From Verrucomicrobiota bacterium (GTDB lineage Bacteria; Verrucomicrobiota; Verrucomicrobiia; Limisphaerales; JADLHS01): a DNA stretch of 64,000 bases. The translations under genes and the position numbers were made by a program. This document shows, one piece after another, positions 50,697-58,686 of this stretch (the stretch's first letter is position 1; each line of letters starts with the position of its first letter). Location of the stretch: contig JAKQDQ010000181.1 in NCBI GenBank assembly GCA_029573725.1, positions 62,001-126,000 on the forward strand. The letters run 5' to 3'. The notes beneath the pieces were generated by a model that was not told the origin of the DNA, searched no databases, and saw only the letters and a list, made by a program, of their open reading frames with translations.

Positions 50697-51539
50697 TCAG
50701 GGCGGAAATCCAATGGCCAGCTTGACGGCGGAGTACTCGGGATGAATCGCGCCGCGCCGGGTGCGGATGATCAATTCCGGCTCCCGCCAGGTCTGGCCGC
50801 GAAACCATTCGGGCAAATCCCCGGCGCGCATCATGCCGAACAACGCAATCACCGGCGGTTCGCCTTCGCGAAAAACGACCGGCCGCTGGCGCACGATGAT
50901 CAGGTCGGCGGCGCGGGCCGCAGCGGTCACGCGGGCCAGTTGCGTTCGCCCGGCCGGGAAGACGCAGGCCAGGAAACCGCCCGCGGCGAGATGGCGTGCC
51001 GCGGTGGTGCAATAATCCGCAATTGTGCCGCGCAATTCGAAGCGACAGGCGAGTTTCTGGGGATGTTCGCTTTCCACTCCGGCGCCGGGGGGGAAGTAGG
51101 GTGGGCTGCCGGTGATCAGATCGAATTTTTCGTCCGGCGAGAGGAGATGGGGTTCGCGGAAATCCCCGTGGCGGATGTCGTACCGCTCCGTCAAGCCATT
51201 GTAACGCGCGGATTTTCGGGCGAGCGCAACGCTCTCGCCTTGGGCTTCAATGGTGACGAAGCGCGTGCCGGGCAGACGCCAGGCGCAAATCATCCCCACC
51301 GTGCCGAGACCGCTGCCGAGGTCCAGTGCCGTGTGCGCGGTGGGACACCAACTCGTGCCATACCATGCCACCAGCAGGTCGTCCGTGGAAAAGCGGTGGC
51401 CCGTGCGGAGTTGAAACAGCCGAAAATGGCCGCTGAGCGCGTCCAGGGTTTCCCCGGGAGCCGTTGCTGTCTGCGCATCCGATCCGGTCGGGACGGGGCC
51501 GGGTATGGCCCAACCTTTGAAATGAGGCGGAGCTTTCAC
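50697..51539 (-). CDS. tRNA1(Val) (adenine(37)-N6)-methyltransferase-like protein
   Basis: This is a 280-residue SAM methyltransferase. The start is inferred as the GTG at 51539, which overlaps the TGA of the preceding gene (GTGA), giving the N terminus K-A-P-P-H-F-K-G-W and then the TrmN6-type block FRLFQLRTGHRFSTDDLLVAWY. The SAM motif is L-D-L-G-S-G-L-G at 82-89, and the amino-methyltransferase motif is S155-P-P-Y-F, where TrmN6 usually has N-P-P-Y. HGDFREP lies between them. Homology to YfiC/TrmN6 is clear in architecture. The target base is inferred from the family. It is translationally coupled to the YfcE-like gene. Confidence 0.78.
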   Translation of the reverse strand: MKAPPHFKGWAIPGPVPTGSDAQTATAPGETLDALSGHFRLFQLRTGHRFSTDDLLVAWYGTSWCPTAHTALDLGSGLGTVGMICAWRLPGTRFVTIEAQGESVALARKSARYNGLTERYDIRHGDFREPHLLSPDEKFDLITGSPPYFPPGAGVESEHPQKLACRFELRGTIADYCTTAARHLAAGGFLACVFPAGRTQLARVTAAARAADLIIVRQRPVVFREGEPPVIALFGMMRAGDLPEWFRGQTWREPELIIRTRRGAIHPEYSAVKLAIGFPP

Positions 51540-52009
51540 CGGGGGTTGGGCAGCTTGATGAATTTTACCGCGGACTTTCCGGCGGCGGTTTCCAGCAATG
51601 CCACGCTGCGCTCCGCTCCGTATTTGGGCTTGCCCGCGTAGCCGGGATTCAGAAACCAGGTCCCGTTGAGCCGCTGCTGGAATTGCTGGTGGGTGTGGCC
51701 GAATACAACCAGTTGTGGTTGTTCCTGCTGAATCCGCGCCGCGAGTTCGCGGGTCAGGGCGTAGGGGGTCACGATGTGGTGCAGCAGCACCTTGAGAGGT
51801 CCGAGCGTTTTGACCTGGGTGAGCGGCAGTGCCAGACCGGCATCGGTGTTCCCCAGCACGGCGGTGACCGGCGCCAACCCGGCGAGCTGGGTGAGGATCC
51901 AATCCGAACCAACGTCCCCGGCGTGCAGGATGTGATCCACTCCGGCGAAAATCGTCTCGAGCCGCGGCTCAAAAAAATCATGCGTGTCGGAAATCAATCC
52001 AATTTTCAT
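51536..52009 (-). CDS. YfcE/MJ0936-type metallophosphoesterase
   Basis: This 157-residue cytoplasmic phosphodiesterase has the calcineurin-like fold. Metal ligands: D8-T-H10 in MKIGLISDTHD, H-A-G-D-V-G-S-D, the G-N-T-D motif, the central H-H-I-V, and V-F-G-H-T-H at the end. The length is standard for the small YfcE group, whose members hydrolyse artificial phosphodiesters and whose natural substrate is unclear. ATG at 52009. Its stop codon overlaps the start of the methyltransferase gene (bases 51536-51539). Confidence 0.88.
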   Translation of the reverse strand: MKIGLISDTHDFFEPRLETIFAGVDHILHAGDVGSDWILTQLAGLAPVTAVLGNTDAGLALPLTQVKTLGPLKVLLHHIVTPYALTRELAARIQQEQPQLVVFGHTHQQFQQRLNGTWFLNPGYAGKPKYGAERSVALLETAAGKSAVKFIKLPNPR

Positions 52010-52064
52010 GCGGGGCCAGGGTGACGGCTGCCGTGCCAGTCCCGCACGGCCGGGGGACGGACAA

Positions 52065-52700
52065 TCATGCCTCGGCCGCCTCGGGTTCGGCTTCTGGCGC
52101 GTCGCCGTCAGCTTCCTCCGGCGCGCGCGCGCCCGCGACTTTGTCGGCGGGAGACTCGGCGGCGGTGAGTTTCACGGAGCCGACAAACAAGGCGGTGAAG
52201 AGACCGCTGCTGAGCAGGGAATTCCGGAAAAATTCCCAAGTCGGCGGAAATCCGGGCAGGCCGACGGTCAGGGCCTGAATCCAACCGGCCAGGGTTTTGG
52301 CGTAGCCTGGATCGCTGAACCACGCGGCGGTATTGGTGATCAAAAAAAACAAAACCGCTCCCAGCAATCCGCCGCCGAGCAGTTTGAGCCAGTGCGCGCG
52401 CCGGGAGAACCGCCTGCCCAGCGCAATGACGACGGCGAAGCCTCCAAACTTCACCAGCATGGGAAGGCAAAAGACCGGAACGTGATAGTAAAACACGTCT
52501 AAAATGACATCCACCACCAGGAGGGTGCCCAGCGGCAGCCACCACGCCATGGCGCCGCGGAAAAACACCGCGCCGCAAAAGGCGATGGCGCAGGCCGCAT
52601 TGAAGTTCGGCGGCATCAGCCCCGGGACCAGCGACAAGGCCAGCCCCAGCATCAGCAACACCGGCAGGATTTTGCTCCACTTTTCTTTCAAGCCAGCCAA
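52065..52700 (-). CDS. DUF6580-type integral membrane protein
   Basis: This is a membrane protein of about 211 residues. Segments: ILPVLLMLGLALSLVPGLMP, P-N-F-N-A-A-C-A-I-A-F-C-G-A-V-F-F-R, WWLPLGTLLVVDVILDVFYY, VPVFCLPMLVKFGGFAVVIAL and LLGGGLLGAVLFFLITNTAA. The PPNF-x-x-h-x-A-h-x-h-F-x-G-A-x-F-R pattern and five or six helices fit DUF6580, a family of unknown function. The C-tail is very acidic/Ala-rich (EEADGDAPEAEPEAAEA). The start is uncertain: no ATG lies right before the first helix, and a TTG at 52700 gives L-A-G-L-K-E-K-W. An ATG at 52775 would overlap the divergent pseudouridine synthase gene, and an ATG at 52652 would cut into the helix. Confidence 0.72.
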   Translation of the reverse strand: MAGLKEKWSKILPVLLMLGLALSLVPGLMPPNFNAACAIAFCGAVFFRGAMAWWLPLGTLLVVDVILDVFYYHVPVFCLPMLVKFGGFAVVIALGRRFSRRAHWLKLLGGGLLGAVLFFLITNTAAWFSDPGYAKTLAGWIQALTVGLPGFPPTWEFFRNSLLSSGLFTALFVGSVKLTAAESPADKVAGARAPEEADGDAPEAEPEAAEA

Positions 52701-52719
52701 TGATAATTCTTCGGGCGAC

Positions 52720-53529
52720 TTGGACAAGCTTTTCGAGATTCTGCATGAGGACGCGGATCTGTTGATCATCAACAAACCCGCGGACTTGGTGTGTCATCCG
52801 ACCAAAGGCGACGTCTATTCCAGTCTGATCAGCCGGGTGCGCCTGCACCTCGGACCGGACGCGCAGCCGCGCCTCATCAACCGCCTGGATCGGGAGACCA
52901 GCGGGGTGACCGTGGTGGCCAAGAACCCGGCCAGCGCGGGAGAACTGGGGACCCTCTGGGCCGCGCGGCTGGTGGAAAAGGAATATCTGGCCATCGTGCG
53001 TGGGCATCCCGTGGAAACCAATGGATGGATCGAAGCCGCGTTGGGAAAAGACCTCCGGAGCGCGGTGGCGATCAAGGATGGCGTGAGAGCGGATGGGCTG
53101 CCCGCACGCACGGAGTTCCGGGTGGAACGCAAATTTGTGCGGACGACGCACCCGCGAACGGCCGTCCCGCCGCCCCATGCTTCGCCGGAGACGGCCGGAA
53201 CACCCGGGCAATCCTTCAGCTTGTTGCGGGTCATTCCCCACACGGGTCGCAAACATCAAATCCGGATTCATCTGGCATACCGCGGCCACCCGATCGTGGG
53301 CGATAAATTGTACGGGGGAGATGAGTCATTCTACCTGGCGTTGGTGGAGCGGCGCCTCACCCCGGAACAGCGTGAACGCCTGCTTCTGCCGCATCAAGCC
53401 TTGCATGCGCGCGTGGTTCGATTTGCGTGGCGCGGCCGGACATGGGAATTCGGCTGTGAGCCGGAACCCTGGTTCCGGGATTTCCTGAACGGTCCTCCGA
53501 CATCTCCCGAACCCGCACGCGGGAGGTAG
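52720..53529 (+). CDS. RluA-family pseudouridine synthase
   Basis: This RNA pseudouridine synthase of the RluA/RluD class is about 269 residues from a TTG at 52720. The catalytic motif is I-N-R-L-D57-R-E-T-S-G. Other family text: VLHEDADLLIINKPADLVCH, VEKEYLAIVRGHP, LLRVIPHTGRKHQIRIHLAY, GHPIVGDKLYGG, LHARVVRF. No ATG lies near the start of homology. An ATG in frame at 52504 is far upstream and would lie inside the divergent DUF6580 gene. A segment at about 130-165 (TTHPRTAVPPPHASPETAGT) is a Pro/Thr-rich loop. The target site (tRNA or 23S rRNA) cannot be decided from sequence. It opens the plus-strand nucleotide-metabolism run. Confidence 0.87.
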   Translation: MDKLFEILHEDADLLIINKPADLVCHPTKGDVYSSLISRVRLHLGPDAQPRLINRLDRETSGVTVVAKNPASAGELGTLWAARLVEKEYLAIVRGHPVETNGWIEAALGKDLRSAVAIKDGVRADGLPARTEFRVERKFVRTTHPRTAVPPPHASPETAGTPGQSFSLLRVIPHTGRKHQIRIHLAYRGHPIVGDKLYGGDESFYLALVERRLTPEQRERLLLPHQALHARVVRFAWRGRTWEFGCEPEPWFRDFLNGPPTSPEPARGR

Positions 53530-53590
53530 GGGGCGGGCTGATGCCGTTTTCCCGCTTGCATCCCGGGCTGGAGGGGCGAATCCTTGCCGC

Positions 53591-53971
53591 ATGGAAAAGC
53601 CGGATCAATTGCGCGAGCTGTGGCGGATGCAGGATGCCCTGAACCAACGCATTGGCGTCATGACTGCAGCCATGCCCGAAGCGGAGAAAGTGAAGTGGCT
53701 GTTGAATTACGCCCGCGCCATGTCGCAGGAACTCGCCGAATTGGTGGACAGTGTGCCCTGGAAATGGTGGGCCCGATATCAACAGTTCGACGAGCAGAAC
53801 GCCCGGGTCGAGGTGGTGGACCTGTTTCATTTTCTCATCAGCATGGCGCAGGTGCTGGGCATGAGCGCGGATGACGTGTTCGCGGCGTACTGCAAGAAGA
53901 ACGAAGTGAACTTTCAGCGGCAGGAAAACGGTTACCGGGTCAAAGACGAGCAGGATTCCCGGCACATTTGA
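53591..53971 (+). CDS. Dimeric-type dUTP diphosphatase (all-alpha NTP pyrophosphatase)
   Basis: This 126-residue all-alpha protein belongs to the dUTPase-2 / MazG-like superfamily and is expected to hydrolyse dUTP to dUMP. Metal-binding acidic residues are arranged E47-L-A-E50 in the first helix pair and E74-x-x-D77 in the second (R-V-E-V-V-D-L-F-H-F). These are followed by FLISMAQVLGMSADDVFAAY and C-K-K-N-E-V-N-F-Q-R-Q-E-N-G-Y, the usual K-x-x-x-N-x-x-R-Q-x-x-G-Y ending. It lies 61 bases after the pseudouridine synthase gene and 25 bases before the STAS-like gene. ATG at 53591. Confidence 0.87.
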   Translation: MEKPDQLRELWRMQDALNQRIGVMTAAMPEAEKVKWLLNYARAMSQELAELVDSVPWKWWARYQQFDEQNARVEVVDLFHFLISMAQVLGMSADDVFAAYCKKNEVNFQRQENGYRVKDEQDSRHI

Positions 53972-53996
53972 ACCGGACCTCCAGTGACGCAGGCGC

Positions 53997-54383
53997 ATGA
54001 ATCCCCTGGCCGAGTTGCAGCAGCAAGGCGATTGCGGGTTTTTCCGTCCCACGGGCGATGTGGAGGGGGCCACGGACGCCGAGCGGTTGAAACGGCTTAC
54101 CCAGGTGGTGGCGCTTGCGCATGCGCGCCGGATTCCCAAGCTGGTGTTGAACCTGACGGGCTGGAAAGGCCAGGCAATGCCCGATCTGGCGCACCGGTAT
54201 TTCATCATGCGCGAACTGGCCAGGGCGGCGCGCGGCGCGGTAAAGGTGGCGTTTGTGTTGCCCCCGCAGTTGATTGGCGAAGGGTTCGGCGTGCTCGTCG
54301 GCATCAATGCCGGCATGATGAACCGGATGTTCACCACGGAATCCGAGGCACTGGCCTGGTTGCATCAGGACACCGAAGCATGA
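53997..54383 (+). CDS. Small STAS/SpoIIAA-like protein
   Basis: This 128-residue cytoplasmic protein begins with a Q-Q-Q-G-D-C-G-F-F-R-P-T-G-D strand, followed by helix and strand units (AERLKRLTQVVALAHARRIP, KLVLNLTGW, HRYFIMRELARAA, VKVAFVLPPQLI, GINAGMMNRMFTTESEALAW). The order and length resemble STAS/SpoIIAA-type domains. The Ser that anti-sigma antagonists phosphorylate is not obvious, so a regulatory partner-switch role is not supported. A structural or ligand-binding role is equally possible. It sits between the dUTPase and hpt genes. Confidence 0.65.
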   Translation: MNPLAELQQQGDCGFFRPTGDVEGATDAERLKRLTQVVALAHARRIPKLVLNLTGWKGQAMPDLAHRYFIMRELARAARGAVKVAFVLPPQLIGEGFGVLVGINAGMMNRMFTTESEALAWLHQDTEA

Positions 54384-54443
54384 GATGCTGGCGTGGCCTC
54401 GCCGGCCTCCGGTCGTTTCCCCGGCCGGCCTCCTCCTCCCGAC

Positions 54444-55082
54444 ATGACTAAGCGTGCGACCACGGTGGCGGTGCGGGCGCCCGTGGCGCGGCGCTGGCGG
54501 AAGGAGATCGCGCATGTGTTGATCACGGACCGGATGATTGCGCGGCGCGTGGCCGCGTTGGCGCGGGAGATTGAACGCGATTTCACCGGCGGCGATCTGA
54601 TGGTGATTGCGCTGCTCAACGGCACCGTCATGTTCATCGGGGACTTGCTCCGGCAACTGTCCCAACCGCTGCGGCTGGATTTCATCGGGGTTTCCAGCTA
54701 CGGCCAAGGCACCAAAGCTGGCCCGCTGCAGTTCACGAAGGAACTGCGACTGGACGTGCAGGGACGCGACGTCTTGTTGGTGGACGACATTCTGGACACC
54801 GGCCGCACCCTGCGGCGCGTGCTGGCGAAGTTGCGCGCGTTGGGCCCGAAACGCATCCGCACCTGTGTGCTGCTCGACAAACCCTCGCGGCGGGTGGAAC
54901 CGGTCAAAGTGGATTATATCGGTTTCACCATTCCGGATGAATTCGTGGTGGGTTACGGACTCGATTTTGCGGAGAAGTATCGCAACCTGCCGTTTGTGGG
55001 CGTGTTGCGACCCGAGCTGTACTCGTCGCCCCCGCCGGCGCCGGCCCCGCGACGAGGTTCGTCCAGACCCCGGCGGCGGTAA
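54444..55082 (+). CDS. hpt: Hypoxanthine phosphoribosyltransferase
   Basis: This 212-residue purine-salvage enzyme makes IMP or GMP from hypoxanthine or guanine and PRPP. Family text: LITDRMIARRVAALAREI, LMVIALLNGTVMFIGDLLRQ, the substrate strand LRLDFIGVSSYG, PRPP loop V-L-L-V-D-D-I-L-D-T-G-R-T-L (110-123), LLDKPSRR, DYIGFTIPDEFVVGYGLDF and YRNLPFVGVL. The ATG at 54444 was preferred over an upstream ATG at 54393 that adds only Pro/Gly. After the normal end (RPELY) there is an unusual tail rich in Pro, Arg and Ser (about 20 residues). Confidence 0.92.
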   Translation: MTKRATTVAVRAPVARRWRKEIAHVLITDRMIARRVAALAREIERDFTGGDLMVIALLNGTVMFIGDLLRQLSQPLRLDFIGVSSYGQGTKAGPLQFTKELRLDVQGRDVLLVDDILDTGRTLRRVLAKLRALGPKRIRTCVLLDKPSRRVEPVKVDYIGFTIPDEFVVGYGLDFAEKYRNLPFVGVLRPELYSSPPPAPAPRRGSSRPRRR

Positions 55083-55165
55083 TCGGACAGCCAGGCGCGT
55101 TCACGCACAAACCCGGGGACCGGTCTGGACGCGGAAAAGGCGAGCCGCTACTGTTCCCCGCCGAC

Positions 55166-56503
55166 ATGACAAACCGACCTCCGCCCACCCCGCTGCACTG
55201 GCGGCTGCTCATTGCCACCGGCGTGCTTCTGCTGGGCGGCGGTGCGTTCCTGCTGCGACAGGTCATCGGGCCGCGGGGACAGGCGTTTGCCGGCATCTTT
55301 TGCTTTTTCGGTCTGGTGGCCATGTTCTCCTCCAACCTGCGGGCGGTGCGCTGGTCCACCATCGGCTGGGGTGTGGCCCTGCAACTGACCCTGGCCCTGC
55401 TCGTGCTGAAAGTGCCTTTCATCAAGACCCTGTTTGAGCTGGCCAAGGATGTCGTGGTCAGCTTCATCAATTTTTCGGACAAGGGCGGGGAGTTTGTTTT
55501 TGGCAATCTGGCGCGCCCGGGGGACATCGCGCTGAACCCGGGCCGCGAATTCCTGTTCATGTTCGCCTTCAAGGTGCTGCCGCCGATTCTGTTTGTGTCC
55601 GCATTTTTTACGATGCTTTACCACTACGGCATTTTGCAGCGCCTCGTGCGGTTCATGGCGCACGCGATGGTGCATTTGATGGGGACCAGCGGCGCCGAGA
55701 CGCTCTCGGTTTCGGCCAACGTGTTCATGGGGCAAACCGAAGCCCCGCTCATCGTGAAACCGTATGTGCCGCGGATGACCAATTCCGAGTTGTTCGCGCT
55801 GATGGCCAGCGGGTTCGCGCACATCTCGGGGGCGATGATGGTGGTGTACATCAGCTACGGCGCCGATCCGGTGGCCGTGTTGATCACCTGCATCATGGCG
55901 TGTCCGTGCAGCCTGTATCTGTCCAAACTGTTCCTCCCCGAAACCGCCACGCCCGAAACGGCGGGAGCCGTGCATCGGGAGCGGGAGAAATCGCCGTACG
56001 TGAACGGCGTGGATGCCGTGGCCTCCGGCACGACGGATGGCTTGAAACTGGCGTTGAATGTTGCGGCGATGCTGATTGTGTTCATTGCGTTCGTCGCCAT
56101 GTTCGATGCAATCCTGGGCAGGCTGGTTCCGGGTCTGACGCTGTCACAGCTGTTCGGCTGGGCCTTTTCCCCGGCGGCCTTTTTGATGGGGGTGGAAATG
56201 GCCGATGTGCCCAAGGTGGGCGCGCTGTTGGGCACCAAGCTGGCCACCAACGAGCACGTCGCCTTTCTGTTGATGAAGGGCTGGATGGCCACGCCGGATT
56301 TCATGAGCGAGCGCTCGTATGTGCTGGCCGCCTTTGCGCTGACCGGCTTTGCCAACTTCGCCTCCGTGGGCATTCAGCTCGGGGGCATTGGTGCCATGGC
56401 GCCGGAACGGCGGGCGGATCTGGCGCGCCTCGGCATGCGCGCCTTGTTCGTCGGATTTGTCGCAACGCTGCTGAACGCGGCCATTGCGGGGGTTTTGCTG
56501 TGA
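55166..56503 (+). CDS. nupC: NupC-type concentrative nucleoside transporter
   Basis: This 445-residue inner-membrane cation-coupled nucleoside symporter is of the CNT family. The nucleoside-binding G-Q-T-E-A-P motif is at 189-194, preceded by GAETLSVSANVFM. VFGNLARP, FKVLPPILFVSAFFTMLYHY, VSGSEAF-type equivalents such as MASGFAHISGAMMVVYISYG, and SPYVNGVDAVASGTTDGLKL are also typical. GFANFASVGIQLGGIGAMAP matches the second pseudo-repeat. It is the last gene of the run containing dUTPase and hpt, fitting uptake and salvage of nucleosides. ATG at 55166. Confidence 0.92.
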   Translation: MTNRPPPTPLHWRLLIATGVLLLGGGAFLLRQVIGPRGQAFAGIFCFFGLVAMFSSNLRAVRWSTIGWGVALQLTLALLVLKVPFIKTLFELAKDVVVSFINFSDKGGEFVFGNLARPGDIALNPGREFLFMFAFKVLPPILFVSAFFTMLYHYGILQRLVRFMAHAMVHLMGTSGAETLSVSANVFMGQTEAPLIVKPYVPRMTNSELFALMASGFAHISGAMMVVYISYGADPVAVLITCIMACPCSLYLSKLFLPETATPETAGAVHREREKSPYVNGVDAVASGTTDGLKLALNVAAMLIVFIAFVAMFDAILGRLVPGLTLSQLFGWAFSPAAFLMGVEMADVPKVGALLGTKLATNEHVAFLLMKGWMATPDFMSERSYVLAAFALTGFANFASVGIQLGGIGAMAPERRADLARLGMRALFVGFVATLLNAAIAGVLL

Positions 56504-56547
56504 CCGGCCCGCCCGCGCGGGGAGGTGGAGCGCGCAGCCCGCGGAGC

Positions 56548-56564
56548 CTTCCGGCTGTCGGAAG
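56548..56564. terminator. Hairpin between convergent nupC and GT2 genes
   Basis: CTTCCG (56548-56553), loop GCTGT, CGGAAG (56559-56564) form a perfect 6-base stem in the 82-base gap between two convergent stops. No T-run follows on either side, so it is at best a weak or factor-dependent bidirectional terminator. Confidence 0.35.
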
Positions 56565-56585
56565 AATCCTGACCGCGCGGTTGCG

Positions 56586-57407
56586 TCAGGGTTTCTCCCC
56601 GCGGCGCGGCACGGGCGCCCGCAGTTTTCTATACAACCATTTCTCCAGCGGACGCAGTTGCAACGGCCCGAGCCAGTTGTAAAACGGCGAGTAAATCAGC
56701 CGCACCCGCACGGCGGAGAGAAACATCGTCAAGGAGGTTCGGAAGAGTGACGAGGTGACTTTCGAGCCGATTTTATCGGTCCATTCGGTCGGCACTTCCT
56801 TGACGGTGAATCCCGCCCGTTTGAGCGAGACGATCAAATTCACGTCGAACGCCAGGTCGGCGATCCGCAGGTTCGCGTGAATTTTTTCAATCGCCGCCCG
56901 GCGCATCACTTTGCAGGGGCATTGCGTGTCCTTGATGTTCATCCAGAACAGGGATTGCACGACGAGATGGAAGCACCGGCTTGTGAAGCGGCGCAACCAG
57001 GGCTGGGCCTGATGCAGCACCGCCCCCGGCAACCAACGGGAGCCAATGATGCAGTCGGCCTCGTGGATGCGCCTGATCAGCGCGTGAAACGCCTGCGGTG
57101 GCGAAGCGCCATCGGCGTCCACGTAACCCACCACTTCGGCGGCGCCCGCCAGCTTCAACCCCTCGATCAGCGCGCCGCCCTTGCCGATCGGGTCCGGAAA
57201 ATCGCGGAACGTAATGAAGTCAAAATCGCGCGCCACGCGTTCCACCACGCCGCGGGTGTTGTCGCGGCAGCCGTTGAGCACGACGCAGAGTTGAAACGGG
57301 CCCGGGTAATGTTCCCGGAAATAGCCGCCAAATTCACGCAGCACCGGTTCGATGCGCGCTTCCTCATTGTACGCCGGAATAAGCAGCAACACACTGGGTT
57401 CGGCCAC
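56586..57407 (-). CDS. Family 2 glycosyltransferase, dolichyl-phosphate sugar synthase-like
   Basis: This is a 273-residue GT2 enzyme. Opening strand S-V-L-L-L-I-P-A-Y-N-E-E-A-R-I-E, GKGGALIEGLKLAG, and the metal site Y-V-D97-A-D99-G-A identify the GT-A fold. The layout resembles polyprenyl-phosphate mannosyl/glucosyl transferases (Dpg-like), which load sugars onto a lipid carrier for GT-C enzymes. The later D-T-Q-C-P-C-K and ADLAFDVNLIVSLKRAG blocks fit. Toward the C terminus there are one or two membrane-associated segments (SLTMFLSAVRVRLIYSPFYN). The start is a GTG at 57407. It could supply donors for the GT39-like enzyme at 42351, but they are 12 kb apart. Confidence 0.88.
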   Translation of the reverse strand: MAEPSVLLLIPAYNEEARIEPVLREFGGYFREHYPGPFQLCVVLNGCRDNTRGVVERVARDFDFITFRDFPDPIGKGGALIEGLKLAGAAEVVGYVDADGASPPQAFHALIRRIHEADCIIGSRWLPGAVLHQAQPWLRRFTSRCFHLVVQSLFWMNIKDTQCPCKVMRRAAIEKIHANLRIADLAFDVNLIVSLKRAGFTVKEVPTEWTDKIGSKVTSSLFRTSLTMFLSAVRVRLIYSPFYNWLGPLQLRPLEKWLYRKLRAPVPRRGEKP

Positions 57408-57525
57408 CCGTTTTCTTTAGCAGGTGGCCGCACGAAAGTCGAATCCAGATTCCGCGCGGGCCCGTGGAACGCGCAACGCGCTCGCGCCTCGACTTCCGGA
57501 CGCCCGAATCTAACATGGATGCGTC

Positions 57526-58656
57526 ATGTCAACCGTAGTCCGACTGCTTGCCGAACTGATCGCCATTCCGAGTGTGAACAGCGCCTTTCTCCCGGCCCGC
57601 CATCCGCATGCGGGGGAAAAGCGGATCGCCGAGTTCATCGCCCATGTCGCCACCTCGTCCGGCCTGGCCGTTGAATGGCAGCCCGTCTTGCCGCAGCGGT
57701 CCAACCTCCTGATCCGCTTGCGTCCACGCGGAAAGGCGCGGCATACCCTGTTGCTTGCGCCCCACCTGGACACGGTGAATGTGGTCAGTGACGCGCAACT
57801 CAAACCGGTCCGGCGCCACGGACGCATTTATGGCCGTGGCGCGTGCGACACCAAGGGATCGGTTGCCGTCATGTTGCAGGCGTTGCTCACGCTGGCGGCG
57901 GCACCCGCCCGGCCCGCCACCACTGAAATCATCTTTGCGGGGCTGGTGGATGAGGAGAGCGGCCAAAGCGGCTCCCGGCAGCTGGTGGCCAAACCATTCA
58001 AGGCGGACTTGGCCATCGTGGGCGAGCCGACCCGGCTGGCCCTGGCCACCGCCCACAAAGGCAGCGTGGGGTTGACCATTGAAACGCGCGGCCGCGCGGC
58101 GCACGGGGCCACTCCCTGGAACGGTCGGAATGCCATTCACGCCATGGCGCGCGTGGTGCAGTTGTTGACCCGGGACTACGCGGCGCAGTTGCAGCGGAAA
58201 CGCCATCGTTTGCTGGGGGCCGGCACGCTCAGCCTCGGCACCATTGACGGCGGGACGCAGATCAACATTGTGGCGGAGCAGTGTCGCCTGGGGGTGGACC
58301 GGCGCACGCTGCCGGGAGAATCCGCCGCGTGGGCGCGGCAAGCGATGGCCGGATTTTTGCGGGCGCATGGTTTGAATGCCAGGGTGTCCACCGTGAAGCT
58401 GAAATCTTGTCCCGCACTGGAGACCGATCCGCGGTTGCCCTGGGTGCAGCAGTTCCTGCGGTTGAACCGCCAGCCGCGGGGTGTGGGCTTGCACTATTTT
58501 TGTGATGCGGCGGTGCTGGCCGGCGGCGGGATTCCGAGCGTGGTTTTTGGTCCGGGCGATATCGCCCAGGCCCACACGGCCAATGAATGGCTCGGCATTT
58601 CACAACTGGAACAAGGCAGCGCAAAGCTGTTGCGCTTTCTGAAATCGCTTCCGTGA
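57526..58656 (+). CDS. M20 family metallopeptidase (ArgE/DapE-like deacylase)
   Basis: This is a 376-residue di-zinc amidohydrolase of the acetylornithine deacetylase / succinyl-diaminopimelate desuccinylase group. Zinc and catalytic residues: H80-L-D82 in APHLDTVNV, D108 in Y-G-R-G-A-C-D-T-K-G, and E143/E144 in GLVDEESGQSGS. The lid/dimerisation part (KGSVGLTIETRGRAAHGATP) and a closing VVFGPGDIAQAHTANEWL are typical. Substrate discrimination between acetylornithine, succinyl-DAP or a peptide is not possible by eye. The arginine gene argG is 9 kb away. It is 30 bases upstream of the flippase gene on the same strand. ATG at 57526. Confidence 0.87.
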   Translation: MSTVVRLLAELIAIPSVNSAFLPARHPHAGEKRIAEFIAHVATSSGLAVEWQPVLPQRSNLLIRLRPRGKARHTLLLAPHLDTVNVVSDAQLKPVRRHGRIYGRGACDTKGSVAVMLQALLTLAAAPARPATTEIIFAGLVDEESGQSGSRQLVAKPFKADLAIVGEPTRLALATAHKGSVGLTIETRGRAAHGATPWNGRNAIHAMARVVQLLTRDYAAQLQRKRHRLLGAGTLSLGTIDGGTQINIVAEQCRLGVDRRTLPGESAAWARQAMAGFLRAHGLNARVSTVKLKSCPALETDPRLPWVQQFLRLNRQPRGVGLHYFCDAAVLAGGGIPSVVFGPGDIAQAHTANEWLGISQLEQGSAKLLRFLKSLP

Positions 58657-58686
58657 AGGGCGTGGCTGGCGTATCGTCCCCGCCGC

